The notes: a model not told the origin generated them from the letters alone. DNA of 64,000 nucleotides from Rhizobium esperanzae (GCF_002204185.1 NZ_MXPU01000009.1:62001-126000); one strand, 5' to 3'. Positions 21,982-33,025 are shown, counted from the first letter of the stretch. Program-made: numbers and translations.

Positions 21982-23607
21982 ATGAGCAGGAAAGAAACGA
22001 CCGGCCAGGCGATCACCCGTTCGCTGGTCGCCCATGGGATCGACACGATCTTCGGCATCCCCGGCGCCCATATGTATGATTTCAACGACGCGCTTTATGA
22101 CGCCGGCGATAAGATCCGGTTCATTCACACCCGGCATGAACAGGGCGCGGCCTACATGGCTTACGGCTATGCCAAGTCCACCGGCCGGATCGGCGCCTAT
22201 ACCGTCGTCCCCGGCCCGGGCGTCCTCAATTCGGGCGCGGCCCTCTGCACCGCTTACGGCGCCAACGCGCCAGTGCTCTGCATCACCGGCAACATCATGT
22301 CGCATCTGATCGGCCGAGGCAGAGGACAGCTGCACGAACTGCCGGATCAACTCGCGACAATGCGCGGGATTACCAAGATGGCCGAGCGCATTAACCACCA
22401 GTCCGAGGCCGGTTCCGTTATGGCCGGGGTCGTCGCCAAGATGCTCTCCGGCCGTCAGGGGCCGGGAGCGGTCGAAGCCCCTTGGGACGTGTTCGGACAG
22501 TCCGCCCCTGAAATCGACGTTCCCGTTGGCGCGAGAGCGCCTCATCCGGCAGTCAATCCCGATCAGATCGCTGCCGCGGCGGCGCTGATATCAGGCGCCA
22601 GCAATCCGATGATCATGGTCGGCGGCGGCGCGGCGGATGCCGGAGCGGAGATCGCCGGGCTTGCGGAACTGCTGCAGGCGCCGGTGACATCGCATCGCTC
22701 AGGCAAGGGCATCGTGCCTGACGACCATCCGAACTATTTGAATTTCGTAGCCGCCTATGAATATTGGAAGAAGGTCGACGTGCTGATCGGGATCGGCAGC
22801 CGGCTCGAATTGCAGTTCATGCGCTGGAAGTGGCTGCCCGAGGGGCTCAAGATCATTCGCATCGATATCGATCCAACCGAAATGGTCCGGCTCAAGCCTG
22901 ATGTCGGCATCGTCTCGGACGCCAGGGATGGAACGCAGGCGCTGATCGATGCGCTGGGCGGTTCCAGCCGTGAGGATCGCGCGCGTGAATTTGCCGAACT
23001 CAATGAAGAGGCAAGGTCTCGTTTTTCGGCGGTGCAGCCACAGCTTGGCTATCTCAAAGCCATTCGCGAAGCCCTGCCGAGAGACGGCTTCTTCGTCGAG
23101 GAAATCAGTCAGATGGGCTTTACCGCCCGCTTTGCCTTCCCGACCTATGGCCCTCGCCAATACGTGACATGCGGCTACCAGGACAATCTCGGTTTCGGCT
23201 TCAATACGGCCTTGGGCGTGAAAGTCGCCCATCCCGATAAAGCTGTGGTCTCCGTTTCGGGCGATGGCGGCTTCATGTTCGGCGTCCAGGAACTTGCCAC
23301 TGCCGTCCAGCACAAGATCGCCGTCGTCGCCATCGTCTTCAACAATTCCGCCTACGGCAATGTGCTGCGCGACCAGAAGCAGACCTACAAAGGCCGCACT
23401 CTCGGTTCGGATCTGACCAATCCCGATTTCGTCGCCCTCGGCGAGAGCTTCGGCATCCGATCTTTCAAGGCGACGAGCCCCGGGGAGTTGAGAGACATAC
23501 TGGAGAAAGCGCTCTCACTCGATGAGCCCGTTCTGATCGAAGTTCAGGTCGAAAAGGGCTCGGAGGCAAGCCCCTGGCCTTTCATCCATCCGGCTCCGCA
23601 CGAATGA
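21982..23607 (+). CDS. thiamine-diphosphate enzyme, acetolactate synthase/decarboxylase family
   Basis: A 541-residue enzyme with the three-domain plan of ThDP decarboxylases. The cofactor-activating Glu is near residue 53 (TRHEQGAAYMAYGYA), the central domain has MIMVGGGAADAG, and the ThDP/Mg site is GDGGFMFGVQELATAV ending in FNNSAYGN. The family covers acetolactate synthase, benzoylformate, indolepyruvate and guanidino-oxopentanoate decarboxylases. There is no regulatory subunit gene beside it, and it lies 25 bases behind an aminotransferase under an Lrp regulator. A 2-oxo-acid decarboxylase acting on a transaminated amino acid is therefore more likely than branched-chain synthesis. Substrate unknown. 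Confidence 0.75.
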   Translation: MSRKETTGQAITRSLVAHGIDTIFGIPGAHMYDFNDALYDAGDKIRFIHTRHEQGAAYMAYGYAKSTGRIGAYTVVPGPGVLNSGAALCTAYGANAPVLCITGNIMSHLIGRGRGQLHELPDQLATMRGITKMAERINHQSEAGSVMAGVVAKMLSGRQGPGAVEAPWDVFGQSAPEIDVPVGARAPHPAVNPDQIAAAAALISGASNPMIMVGGGAADAGAEIAGLAELLQAPVTSHRSGKGIVPDDHPNYLNFVAAYEYWKKVDVLIGIGSRLELQFMRWKWLPEGLKIIRIDIDPTEMVRLKPDVGIVSDARDGTQALIDALGGSSREDRAREFAELNEEARSRFSAVQPQLGYLKAIREALPRDGFFVEEISQMGFTARFAFPTYGPRQYVTCGYQDNLGFGFNTALGVKVAHPDKAVVSVSGDGGFMFGVQELATAVQHKIAVVAIVFNNSAYGNVLRDQKQTYKGRTLGSDLTNPDFVALGESFGIRSFKATSPGELRDILEKALSLDEPVLIEVQVEKGSEASPWPFIHPAPHE

Positions 23608-23628
23608 CCGGAACGACGTGAAGCCCTA

Positions 23629-25827
23629 TCAAGGCGACTTGAGAAAAATCGTTGCCAGCGGCGGCAGCGTCAGCGAGAGCGAATGCGGCCTGCCGTGCGC
23701 GGGTACGGGTTCGCTCGACACTGCGCCATTGACGAGGCCGGAGCCGCCATATTCGCGCGCATCCGTCGTCATCCGCTCGATCCACACGCCGTCCTGCGGC
23801 ACGCCGATCCGGTAGCCGTAACGCGGCACCGGCGTGAAATTCGAGACGGCGAGAACCGACGAGGCACGATTCTCCGCGTAACGCAGCATGCCGAGGACGG
23901 AATTGACGGCATCGTCCGCCGCCGCCCATTCGAAGCCTTCGGGATGGAAATCGCCGAACTGCAGGGCCGGCTCTTCGGCGTAAAAGCCGTTCAAATCCTT
24001 GACCAGCCGCTGAATCCCGGCATGGGCCGGCCGGTCCAGCACGTCCCAGGCGATTGACGCGTCATGGTTCCACTCGCCCGGCTGGGCGATCTCGCCTCCC
24101 ATGAACATCAGCTTCTTTCCGGGATGGCCCCACATGAAGGCGAGGTAACTGCGCAGATTGGCGAATTTCTGCCACTCGTCGCCCGGCATCTTGCCGAGCA
24201 GCGAGCCTTTTCCATAAACGACCTCGTCGTGCGAAATCGGCAGGATGAAGCGCTCGGAATAGGCATAGATCATGCCGAAGGTCATCGTGCCGTGGTGATA
24301 GCTCCGGTAGACGGGATCTTTCTCGATATAGCTCAGGCTGTCATGCATCCACCCCATGTTCCACTTGATGTCGAAGCCGAGCCCGCCCTCTTCCGGCGGC
24401 TTGGTGACACCTGGCCAAGCCGTCGATTCCTCTGCGATCGTCATGGCATGCGGGCAGCGCTCGTGAACGATACTGTTCAGATGCTTGAAGAATTCCACCG
24501 CTTCCAGGTTCTCACGGCCGCCATATTGATTGGGAATCCATTCCCCCTCGTTGCGGCTGTAGTCGCGGTAGAGCATCGAGGCGACGGCATCGACGCGTAA
24601 TCCATCGATATGGTAGCGTTCGAGCCATTCGAGCGCGCTGGCGATCAGGAAGCCTTTTACCTCGTTGCGGCCGAGATTGTAGATCAGCGTATTCCAGTCA
24701 CGATGAAAGCCTTCACGCGGGTCCTCGTGTTCGTAGAGCGCGGTGCCGTCGAAGCGGGCGAGCCCCCAGACGTCGGTGGGAAAATGGGCCGGCACCCAAT
24801 CGAGGATGACGCCGATCCCGGCGCCATGGCAGCGGTCGATGAAATAGGCGAGATCCTCAGGCGTGCCATAACGGCCGGTCGGGGCGAAGAGGCCGAGCGG
24901 CTGATAACCCCAGGAGCCGCCGAAGGGGTGCTCCATGATCGGCAGCAGCTCTATATGGGTGAATCCCATCTCGCGAACATAGGGAACGAGCCGCTGGCTG
25001 AGTTCGGCCCAGTCGAGCGACCGCCCGCCATTCTCCCGCAGCCAGGAACCGGCATGCACCTCATAGACGGAGATCGGCCCTTCCAGTCTTTGCTCTCGCG
25101 ACCGGCCCTTCATCCAATTGTCATCCGTCCATCGAAACCGTGTCGAGGATGCGACGATCGAAGCCGTGGACGGGGCGGCTTCGCTGGCTCTCGCCACCGG
25201 ATCCGCCTTCTGCGGCAAGCAATTTCCATGCGGATCGATGATCTCGAACTTGTATCTTTCGCCGGGCGCCAGCCGGGGCATGAAAAGCTCCCAGACGCCG
25301 GCGGACTGCCGCAGCCGCATCGGGTTTCGCCGCCCGTCCCAGGCGTTGAAATCGCCGACAACCGAAACGCGGCGGGCATTCGGAGCCCAGACGGCGAAGC
25401 GGACGCCCGCGACGTCGTCGACCGACATTTCAACGGCGCCAAGCGTCCGGCTCAGGCTGTAATGGGTGCCCTCGGAGATCAGGTGGAGATCGAGCTCCCC
25501 CAGCAGAAGCCCGAAGCTGTAGGGATCCTCGGTGATCTGCTCGCCATCCGGCCATGTGATCCGCAACCGGTAAGGCATCCTCGAACCCATCGCCGCCGCA
25601 AACAGGCCTGAGGGGTGAGCGATGCTGAAGGGTGTCACCACTCTGCCGCTCGCCGCTTCGATGAGATCGACGCCTTCGGCACCCGGCAGATAGACGCGCA
25701 CTATCGTCATGCCGCCGCTTTCATGCGGACCAAGGATCGAGAACGGATCGCCGTGGCGTCCCTCGATCAGGGCCCAAAGGGCATCATGTCCGATGCCGGC
25801 GAGAAGTTCCGAGCGTTCAACATTCAT
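23629..25827 (-). CDS. glgB: 1,4-alpha-glucan branching enzyme
   Basis: A 732-residue GH13 enzyme that cuts alpha-1,4 chains and rejoins them as alpha-1,6 branches. It has an N-terminal helical domain and CBM48 ([31 protein letters not shown]), then the barrel with [29 protein letters not shown], nucleophile in [18 protein letters not shown], acid/base in [12 protein letters not shown] and the third acid in [16 protein letters not shown]. Its ATG overlaps the stop of the upstream treS-kinase gene (ATGA). Being last in the GlgE operon, it branches the polymer GlgE makes. Confidence 0.95.
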   Translation of the reverse strand: MNVERSELLAGIGHDALWALIEGRHGDPFSILGPHESGGMTIVRVYLPGAEGVDLIEAASGRVVTPFSIAHPSGLFAAAMGSRMPYRLRITWPDGEQITEDPYSFGLLLGELDLHLISEGTHYSLSRTLGAVEMSVDDVAGVRFAVWAPNARRVSVVGDFNAWDGRRNPMRLRQSAGVWELFMPRLAPGERYKFEIIDPHGNCLPQKADPVARASEAAPSTASIVASSTRFRWTDDNWMKGRSREQRLEGPISVYEVHAGSWLRENGGRSLDWAELSQRLVPYVREMGFTHIELLPIMEHPFGGSWGYQPLGLFAPTGRYGTPEDLAYFIDRCHGAGIGVILDWVPAHFPTDVWGLARFDGTALYEHEDPREGFHRDWNTLIYNLGRNEVKGFLIASALEWLERYHIDGLRVDAVASMLYRDYSRNEGEWIPNQYGGRENLEAVEFFKHLNSIVHERCPHAMTIAEESTAWPGVTKPPEEGGLGFDIKWNMGWMHDSLSYIEKDPVYRSYHHGTMTFGMIYAYSERFILPISHDEVVYGKGSLLGKMPGDEWQKFANLRSYLAFMWGHPGKKLMFMGGEIAQPGEWNHDASIAWDVLDRPAHAGIQRLVKDLNGFYAEEPALQFGDFHPEGFEWAAADDAVNSVLGMLRYAENRASSVLAVSNFTPVPRYGYRIGVPQDGVWIERMTTDAREYGGSGLVNGAVSSEPVPAHGRPHSLSLTLPPLATIFLKSP

Positions 25828-28800
25828 GCCCTGACCCCCACTAAGCGCGATACGATTTCGGTAAGGCCGGCGAGCGGGATCGGCAGCCATTTCGGCCTGA
25901 TGCGGGCCTCATAGGCGATTTCATAAGCGGCCTTTTCGAGAAGAAAGGCATCGAGAACCCTCCGTCGTTGTTCGGTCGGCATGGCGAGCGCCTTCGATGC
26001 GGAGACCGCTTGCCAATAGGCATCGAGAAAAGCCTGTTCGGCATTGCGCCCGAAGCGGGCGATGGCGTTACGGCGCACCTCGTTTTCATGTTCGGTGACC
26101 GCGTCATTGTCGAGTTGCGCGGTGGCGACGAGATAGCTCAGCGATCTCAAAAGTCCGGCGACGTCGCGGAGCGGAACGGTCTTGGCGCGGCGTTCGGCGA
26201 GGTTCTTCGCGGGTTCGCCCTCGAAATCGATGATGACGGCATCGCCCTCGCTGACCAGGATCTGGCCGAGATGGAAGTCGCCATGCGTGCGCGTCATCAG
26301 TGTGCCCCGAGCACTCTCCGCCAGGCGCGCGCCAAGTTCGACGAGTTCGGAGCGGCGTTCCAGAAGAGGGCGGGCGAGCAGATCGATCGCGGGATCGGCA
26401 TTCTCGTCGCGTTCTGCCAGTTTCGACATGGCATAGGCGACCTCGCCCGCCACCGCCTTCTTGATTGCCTCGACCTCATCGTTACCGGCGACGACGGGAC
26501 TGAAAGCCTCGTCGGCGTTTTCTCCGGAGAGGACGACATGCAATTCGCCGAGCCTGGTGCCGACCATGGCAACGAAGCTGATCAGCGGCCGGAAGACGTC
26601 GTCGCCAGGCTCGACTGCCGGATCGTTCAGCACGAGCTCGTCGGCCGCGCGGCGCAAATTGTTCAGCATCCAGTTCCAGGCGTCGCCCTGGTTACGGATC
26701 GCACCCTGGACTATGATCAAGGTCGAGCGGCGGCCGCTGGAATCGGTGTGCGCGATCTCGCCGAGCAACGGCGCGGTGTGATCATAACCCGCGCAGGTCA
26801 GAAACCGCGTCATTTCCACCTCCGGATGGACGCCCGGAAAAATGTGCCGGATCAGCTTGATCATGGCGACGTCGCCGACGATCAGCGAACTGTTCGATTG
26901 CTCGGCAGAGAGCCAATGAACCGGCATGTCGTCGGTAACCTGCAGGCGATCGAGCCGTTCGGTGCCGAGAAATTCGAGGGTGCCGGTACGTCCGGTAATG
27001 CGCGAGCGGTCGGCCAGCCCGCGCAGAATGCCGCGCGCCATCGGCTCGATCGCGAACCCATCCGTCAGGAAGCCGACCCGCCTGCCCTGACGAACCCGCC
27101 CAAGCGCGAGCTGCTGCGTCAGAGCGGAGGGTTGCGCATCATCCCAGGCGACAGCCAGCGGCAACTGATAGGATTCGCTGTGATCCGGCAGCTCCACCTC
27201 CAACTCGCCGAGAACGATCCCGTCGGCATAGGGGATTGGCGTTGCCGAGATCAGCCGAGCCGCCTGAAGCGGCTGGTCCTTCGCCCCGAACCAGCGCCGC
27301 TTGGCGAGATAAGCGGGCAGAATTTCGTTGCTAAGGACGCGCCCCAACCGCGGCTCATCGACGAGATCGAGCAGACCGCGGCGGATCACCATCGTAACGA
27401 GGTCGGGAAGCTGTTCCGGCGGCGCGGTGCGCCATGCCGGCGGATCGGCATCCGCTTCCAGCTGAAACCAGAAGAAGCCATAGGGCGGCAGCGTCAGGAG
27501 ATAGGTCAGTTGCCCGATCGGCGGAAAAGGCGACATGCCCGTCAGTTCGATCGGCACGCGGCCCTCGAAGGCCGAGAGGTCGAGCTCGACCGCCTGGGGC
27601 AGTCGCGAGAGGTTTGCGACGCACATCAGCGTCTCGCCCTCATATTCCCTGAGATAGGCCAGGATCTTGCGGTTCTCAGGCGAAAGGAAACGCAGCGAAC
27701 CGCGTCCGAAGGCCGGATGCCTGCCACGCAGCGCCAGCATCTTGCGCGTCCAATTGAGCAGCGAATGCGCATCGGTGCTCTGGGCTTCGACATTGACCGC
27801 TTCGAAACCGTAGAGCGGATCGGCGATCAGCGGCAGGACGAGGCGCGCCGGGTCCGTCCGAGAAAAGCCGCCGTTGCGGTCGGGAGACCATTGCATTGGC
27901 GTCCGCACCCCGTCGCGGTCGCCGAGATAGATGTTGTCGCCCATGCCGATCTCATCGCCGTAATAGATCACGGGCGTTCCCGGCATCGACAGAAGAAGCG
28001 CGTTCATCAGCTCGATGCGCCGGCGGTCGCGCTCCATCAGCGGCGCCAGGCGTCGCCTGATGCCGAGATTGATGCGGGCGCGCTTGTCGGAAGCATAGGT
28101 CTCCCAGAGATAGTCCCGCTCGGCGTCGGTGACCATCTCGAGCGTCAACTCGTCATGATTGCGCAGAAAGATCGCCCATTGGCAATTCTCCGGGATTTCA
28201 GGCGTCTGACGCAGGATGTCGGTGATCGGGAAGCGGTCTTCCTTGGCGATCGCCATATACATGCGCGGCATCAGCGGGAAGTGGAAAGCCATGTGGCATT
28301 CGTCGCCTTCGCCAAAATATTCGCGCGTGTCCTCGGGCCATTGATTGGCCTCGGCAAGCAACATCACGCCGGGATGAGTAGCGTCGAGAGCGGCACGGAT
28401 GCGCTTGAGGATCGCATGGGTCTCGGGAAGGTTTTCGTTGATCGTCCCCTCGCGCTCGACGAGGTACGGGATCGCGTCGAGGCGGAAACCATCGATGCCC
28501 GTTTCCAGCCAGAAGCGCATCACCTTCAGCAGCTCCTCCATCACAAGCGGGCTATCGAAGTTGAGGTCCGGCTGGTGGGAATAGAAGCGGTGCCAGTAGT
28601 AAGCGCCGGCGACCGCATCCCATGTCCAGTTGGATTTCTCCGTGTCGAGGAAGATGATGCGCGTTTCCGGGAATTTCTGATCGCTGTCCGACCAGACATA
28701 GAAATCCCGTTCCGGCGATCCCGCCGGCGCCTGGCGTGCGCGTTGAAACCAGGGATGCTGGTCAGAAGTGTGATTGATGACGAGCTCGATGATGACGCGG

Positions 28801-29105
28801 ATGTTGCGCTGATGGGCGGCGTCGACGAAAGCCCGGAAATCCTCCACGGTCCCGTAATCCGGGCTGACATTGCCGTAGTCGGCAATGTCGTAACCGTCGT
28901 CACGACGCGGTGAGGGAAAGAAAGGCAAAAGCCAGATGGCGTTGACGCCGAGTGCTGCGACGTGATCGAGCTTCTGGTGCAGGCCGGCAAAATCGCCGAC
29001 GCCATCGCCATTGGCGTCATAGAATGACTTGATGTGCAACTGGTAGATGATCGCATCCTTGTACCAGAGCAGCGGGTCGACGCTACTGGGATTCATCGTG
29101 TCCAT
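25824..29105 (-). CDS. treS: trehalose synthase fused to maltokinase (TreS-Mak/Pep2)
   Basis: A 1093-residue fusion. Residues of about 1-560 are trehalose synthase (GH13): [20 protein letters not shown], nucleophile in [11 protein letters not shown], acid/base in [11 protein letters not shown], third acid in [13 protein letters not shown], and [13 protein letters not shown]. Residues of about 600-1093 are the maltokinase: [12 protein letters not shown], catalytic loop [12 protein letters not shown] and metal site VIIDFEGEP. The pair converts trehalose to maltose and then to maltose-1-phosphate, the GlgE donor. In mycobacteria the two are separate subunits; fusion is common in proteobacteria. 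The ATG directly follows the glgE stop codon, and its stop overlaps glgB. Confidence 0.93.
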   Translation of the reverse strand: MDTMNPSSVDPLLWYKDAIIYQLHIKSFYDANGDGVGDFAGLHQKLDHVAALGVNAIWLLPFFPSPRRDDGYDIADYGNVSPDYGTVEDFRAFVDAAHQRNIRVIIELVINHTSDQHPWFQRARQAPAGSPERDFYVWSDSDQKFPETRIIFLDTEKSNWTWDAVAGAYYWHRFYSHQPDLNFDSPLVMEELLKVMRFWLETGIDGFRLDAIPYLVEREGTINENLPETHAILKRIRAALDATHPGVMLLAEANQWPEDTREYFGEGDECHMAFHFPLMPRMYMAIAKEDRFPITDILRQTPEIPENCQWAIFLRNHDELTLEMVTDAERDYLWETYASDKRARINLGIRRRLAPLMERDRRRIELMNALLLSMPGTPVIYYGDEIGMGDNIYLGDRDGVRTPMQWSPDRNGGFSRTDPARLVLPLIADPLYGFEAVNVEAQSTDAHSLLNWTRKMLALRGRHPAFGRGSLRFLSPENRKILAYLREYEGETLMCVANLSRLPQAVELDLSAFEGRVPIELTGMSPFPPIGQLTYLLTLPPYGFFWFQLEADADPPAWRTAPPEQLPDLVTMVIRRGLLDLVDEPRLGRVLSNEILPAYLAKRRWFGAKDQPLQAARLISATPIPYADGIVLGELEVELPDHSESYQLPLAVAWDDAQPSALTQQLALGRVRQGRRVGFLTDGFAIEPMARGILRGLADRSRITGRTGTLEFLGTERLDRLQVTDDMPVHWLSAEQSNSSLIVGDVAMIKLIRHIFPGVHPEVEMTRFLTCAGYDHTAPLLGEIAHTDSSGRRSTLIIVQGAIRNQGDAWNWMLNNLRRAADELVLNDPAVEPGDDVFRPLISFVAMVGTRLGELHVVLSGENADEAFSPVVAGNDEVEAIKKAVAGEVAYAMSKLAERDENADPAIDLLARPLLERRSELVELGARLAESARGTLMTRTHGDFHLGQILVSEGDAVIIDFEGEPAKNLAERRAKTVPLRDVAGLLRSLSYLVATAQLDNDAVTEHENEVRRNAIARFGRNAEQAFLDAYWQAVSASKALAMPTEQRRRVLDAFLLEKAAYEIAYEARIRPKWLPIPLAGLTEIVSRLVGVRA

Positions 29106-32100
29106 TCATGCCTCCGCTGCGCGAACGCGCCAGATCGCAAAGGGCAGGATCTGAGGATTGAAACCCACTCTCTGCCGCTTGCCGTTCCACCTGAACCGTT
29201 GCCCCGAGACCAAATCCTCGGCGTCGAGCGCGCCGCCATCATCCAACGACCACTTCCAAAGCGGCAGTTCGACATCGCTTTCCTGAAAATTATGGGGGTC
29301 AAGGCTGATCGCGATCAGCAAGACATTGTCGCGGGCGCGGCTCGCCTTCTCGAAGAACAGGATGTTGTCGTTCCAGGCGGTCAGCAGCGTCAGCCCGAGA
29401 TGCGAATGCAGCGCGGTGTTTTCGTTCCGGATGCGGTTCAGCATCCGAATTTCGGCAATAATGTTGCCTGGCCGGTCGTAATCCCAGGCGCGGATCTCGT
29501 ATTTTTCGCTATCGGCATATTCCTTGCGCTTGGCGTCGGGACGCCCCTCGCAAAGTTCGAAGCCGTTATAGACGCCCCACAGTCCGGAAAGCGTTGCGGC
29601 GAGTGCCGCGCGGATCAGGAAGGCCGGACGCGGCGCGTTCTGGAGAAAATCCGGATTGATGTCATGGGTGTTGACGAAGAAATGCGGGCGGAAGAATTCC
29701 TTCGGCGCCGTCTCGGTGAGCTCGCGCATATATTGCTCGAGCTCCCACTTGGTATTGCGCCAGGTGAAATAGGTATAGGACTGGGAGAAGCCGATCTTCG
29801 CCAACCGGTACATGACCTTCGGTCTGGTGAAGGCTTCCGACAGGAAGACGACCTCGGGATGGTGCGCCCTGATATCGCCGATCAGCCATTCCCAGAACGG
29901 AAAGGGCTTGGTGTGCGGGTTGTCGACCCGAAACAGCTTGACGCCCTGGTCGACCCAGAGCTGGACGATGTCCCGGAGTTCCACCCACAGAGAGGGCAGC
30001 GCGTCTTTCGTATAGAAATCGACATTGACGATGTCCTCGTATTTTTTCGGCGGGTTTTCGGCATATTTGATCGTCCCGTCGGGCCTCCAGTCGAACCAGC
30101 CAGGATGCTCCGTCAGCCAGGGATGATCCGGCGAAGCCTGGATCGCAAGATCGAGCGCGATCTCCAGCCCATGCCGGCCCGCCTCCTCGACCAGCCGGCC
30201 GAAATCCTCGAAATCGCCGAGCTCGGGATGAATGGCATCATGGCCGCCCTCCTCTGAGCCGATGGCATAGGGACTTCCGGGATCGCCGGGTGCTGCCTTC
30301 AGGCTGTTGTTGCGCCCCTTCCGGTTGGTCGTTCCAATCGGATGGATGGGCGGGAAGTAGAGCACGTCGAAGCCCATATCTCGGATATCCGCCAACCTCG
30401 GGATGACATCGTCGAAGGTGCCGTGCCGGTTCGGATCGCCGCTCTGGGAGCGCGGGAAAATCTGGTACCAGCTGGCAAAGGCTGCCGATTTGCGTTCGGC
30501 ATCGACGGCGCTCGTCGTGGAGCGAAGACGGAAAGGCCGCCTGTCTGCCTTGTTCATCAACTCGGAGGTCTCGGGGTCGAGCAGGATTGCCGTGCGCCCG
30601 GAATCCGACGCGTGTTCAAGACTGTCGATGAGCACCTGCAAGTCGGCGCCGAGTGCCGGCGGCGCTTCGGCCTTCGCGGCGCGAACGAGGTTCAATCCCT
30701 CCTGAAGCTCCAGCTTCAGATCCAGCCTGGCATCGTTCTTCTTGGTCAGTTCGTAGCGGAAGATCGCGAACGGGTTCTTCCACGCTTCGACCGCGAACTC
30801 GTAGCGCCCGATGCGCTCCAGCAGGAATTCGGCGCGCCAGCGGTCGTTCTCGACCAGCTGCATCTCGGTCTCTTTCCACTCCGCCAAAGGGTCGTGCGGC
30901 CGCCAGAGCAGGACGGCCGCGATCGGGTCGTGGCCGTCGGCGAATATATCGGCCTCGACGGTGACGGTCTCGCCGACCACACGCTTGACAGGAAAGCGTC
31001 CGTCATCCACCCGCGGCATGATGTTTTCGATGGCAAGCCGCGGCGAAGCGATCGCCTGCTCGACGTCGAGGGCAGGCATGGATGCGATCGGCTCCGGCGC
31101 TTTGGCTTCGATGATCCGGGTCTCCCCTGCCCGCAGGCGCAGGACCGCGCCATCGGCCGCGACGGGAAGATAACCGGAGGCCGCCTCGCGAAGCGCCGTC
31201 ATCGGCGCGGATGCGCTTCTCCGGAGGTCCCGATTAATCAGGACGAACCGTACATTCGATGCGCTGCGAAGATCCTGCTCCTCGGATTGCACAAGCGCCG
31301 AAACCGACCCGTTGGCGTTGCGGATCAGGCGGAGCGATGGAGCGCGCGCCTGGCCCGCCCTGCCGATCTCGGCATTGGCGACGCGTATCTCGGAGGAGAT
31401 GTCGAAGGCGAGATCATGGCGCAGCTTCCGCAGCCCCGAATCATCGCCGTGGGTCGGATCGAGCGGCGTCGCCGCACCATATTCGAAACCGATCGGAACC
31501 ATGAGGCCGCCGCCGAGCGAGGCGGCAAGCCGCAGCGCTCTGACGGCACGCCGCTCGAGGATTTCACGGCTCTCGGTCCCATGCGCAATCCGTCTGGCAA
31601 ATGGCGGCTCGGGAAAGGCGACCTGCCAGCCGAGCGCCTCCTGGACGCGATGCTCCTCGACGAACCATCTCTCGTCGAGATCCCACCAGGCCATCGATGA
31701 AAAACATCCTGAAAAGCCCGCATCCGCGATCGCTCTTCTTACCGCAAAATCGGTGCCGGGCGTCCAGGCGAGGAATTGCGCGTCAGCCTTCTCGCGCACC
31801 GAAGCGATCAGCGATTTGAAAAGCGCCGGTGCGGCGCGATCGATCCCGAGCACCCGGTAGCCGGATAGGCCGAGCCCGGACAGCCGCCGCAGCCGTTCGG
31901 TCCACTCCCCCAACAAACGCAGTTGCCGCTCGGACCCGATCGTATTCATCGGCTCCGCCGGATCGAGCGGCGAGCGTCGAGGATCGACCGGACGAAAGCC
32001 CGCTTGCGCATCGCCGACTTTCCCGTCGAGCATCAGGTCCATCATCAGGCCGACGCCGCTCTTGTCAGCAGCCTCCGCCAAGCGCGATATCCCATCATCG

Positions 32101-32333
32101 ACCGCGCTTCCGAGCTGCAGTTCAGGATCGAGTCGATCGAAATCCCGGGAGGTAAAGACGCTGCAGTCCCCGCCTCGGTCGAAGAGCGGCGCCGTCAGAA
32201 CATAATCAAAGCCGGTATCCGCCGCATGGCCGAAAACCTCGCGCCATGCATCGATGCCTTGGAGAAGTAGCGGGTTGACATAATAGATCCGGGGTGGGGT
32301 GCTGAGCGCACCCTGCTTCGCAGAGAGTAACAT
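29106..32333 (-). CDS. glgE: alpha-1,4-glucan:maltose-1-phosphate maltosyltransferase with long N-terminal domain
   Basis: GlgE extends glucan chains with maltosyl units from maltose-1-phosphate. In the 1075-residue form, the GlgE core spans about 425-1075: IENIMPRVDDGRFPVKRVVG, ASWYQIFPRSQSGDPNRHGT, YFPPIHPIGTTNRKGRNN, nucleophile in LFRVDNPHTKPFPFWEW and acid/base in VFLSEAFTRPK, 29 residues apart as in characterised GlgE. Residues 1-400 form an extra amylase-like domain lacking clear catalytic acids. I use the ATG at 32333, with GAGG 9 bases upstream, rather than a GTG at 32390, because an EcfG-like promoter lies between the two and would place the transcript start after the GTG. First gene of the operon. 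Confidence 0.93.
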   Translation of the reverse strand: MLLSAKQGALSTPPRIYYVNPLLLQGIDAWREVFGHAADTGFDYVLTAPLFDRGGDCSVFTSRDFDRLDPELQLGSAVDDGISRLAEAADKSGVGLMMDLMLDGKVGDAQAGFRPVDPRRSPLDPAEPMNTIGSERQLRLLGEWTERLRRLSGLGLSGYRVLGIDRAAPALFKSLIASVREKADAQFLAWTPGTDFAVRRAIADAGFSGCFSSMAWWDLDERWFVEEHRVQEALGWQVAFPEPPFARRIAHGTESREILERRAVRALRLAASLGGGLMVPIGFEYGAATPLDPTHGDDSGLRKLRHDLAFDISSEIRVANAEIGRAGQARAPSLRLIRNANGSVSALVQSEEQDLRSASNVRFVLINRDLRRSASAPMTALREAASGYLPVAADGAVLRLRAGETRIIEAKAPEPIASMPALDVEQAIASPRLAIENIMPRVDDGRFPVKRVVGETVTVEADIFADGHDPIAAVLLWRPHDPLAEWKETEMQLVENDRWRAEFLLERIGRYEFAVEAWKNPFAIFRYELTKKNDARLDLKLELQEGLNLVRAAKAEAPPALGADLQVLIDSLEHASDSGRTAILLDPETSELMNKADRRPFRLRSTTSAVDAERKSAAFASWYQIFPRSQSGDPNRHGTFDDVIPRLADIRDMGFDVLYFPPIHPIGTTNRKGRNNSLKAAPGDPGSPYAIGSEEGGHDAIHPELGDFEDFGRLVEEAGRHGLEIALDLAIQASPDHPWLTEHPGWFDWRPDGTIKYAENPPKKYEDIVNVDFYTKDALPSLWVELRDIVQLWVDQGVKLFRVDNPHTKPFPFWEWLIGDIRAHHPEVVFLSEAFTRPKVMYRLAKIGFSQSYTYFTWRNTKWELEQYMRELTETAPKEFFRPHFFVNTHDINPDFLQNAPRPAFLIRAALAATLSGLWGVYNGFELCEGRPDAKRKEYADSEKYEIRAWDYDRPGNIIAEIRMLNRIRNENTALHSHLGLTLLTAWNDNILFFEKASRARDNVLLIAISLDPHNFQESDVELPLWKWSLDDGGALDAEDLVSGQRFRWNGKRQRVGFNPQILPFAIWRVRAAEA

Positions 32334-32363
32334 CGGCCGCCGCCTCGTGTTGCTTTTCAGGCA

Positions 32364-32388
32364 AACTTCTTTTGACGGAGGTTGTTCC
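32364..32388 (-). promoter_or_regulatory. candidate EcfG promoter of the glgE-treS-glgB operon
   Basis: On the minus strand GGAAC (32384-32388), 18 bases, then TT (32364-32365). A start site near 32357 would leave a leader of about 24 bases before the ATG at 32333. It would tie maltosyl-glucan synthesis to the general stress response, in line with trehalose genes in other alphaproteobacteria. Confidence 0.5.
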
Positions 32389-32592
32389 ACTCAAGTCGTC
32401 AATTCACGGGTGCATGGGACATGGGAAGACGGGACGCGCCTGCGCGGCGAGATGGGACATCACATCTTCAGGCAGGTCGATCTCGCGCAACGAGAGAAGG
32501 AAGTCCTCACGATTTGCCGGTAGAGATATCGCCGCCACGCGCTAAAAGACCTCTGACTGTTTCCGATCCGGAACGAGCGGTTGAGCCCATCA

Positions 32593-32955
32593 ATGCTTAG
32601 ATCAATAGTCTTCATCACCGCCCTTACGGCTTGCATACCCTGCCTCGCCTCCTGGAGCCTCGAGACCGATCGCTCGACACCTGATAAGCACGGCCTGTTC
32701 GAAATCCGCGAGGAGGCCAGGCGTTTCATCGCACAGGAGAACGCCAAGGGGCACGAGCGCTGTGACGTGCTGGAACCGAACGCGAAGGTGCTGGTGCCTC
32801 GATGCGCCGTCCCGCTCCAGGCGCAATGGACGCCGAAGAGCCTCGGCCGCTCGAAGCCCAGTGTGATGGTGATCTGCGCGACCGCCGTGCCGAACGCCGT
32901 GATGGAACGGTGGGATGTGCCAGTGCCGGTGGAGCGGAAATCGGCGAGCCCTTAG
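32593..32955 (+). CDS. 120-residue exported protein, function unknown
   Basis: The N-terminus (MLRSIVFITALTACIPCLAS) is a plausible signal peptide. The rest is a small soluble domain with two further cysteines (HERCDVLEPNAKVLVPRCAV) that could pair in the periplasm, then VICATAVPNAV. I do not recognise it. The ATG at 32593 is used; a TTG four codons earlier is less likely. Ribosome site weak. It lies alone, divergent from glgE. Confidence 0.5.
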   Translation: MLRSIVFITALTACIPCLASWSLETDRSTPDKHGLFEIREEARRFIAQENAKGHERCDVLEPNAKVLVPRCAVPLQAQWTPKSLGRSKPSVMVICATAVPNAVMERWDVPVPVERKSASP

Positions 32956-33025
32956 AGAGCGAGCATCCAGACGAGATTTGATATAGTAGATAATATCACT
33001 GCAATTGCAACGAAGGCGGGCAGAC

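Noticed and set aside
25968..28913. A 981-codon open frame on the plus strand opposite treS-maltokinase
   Set aside because: Long antisense frames are common in GC-rich coding DNA; the opposite strand carries all catalytic motifs of TreS and maltokinase.
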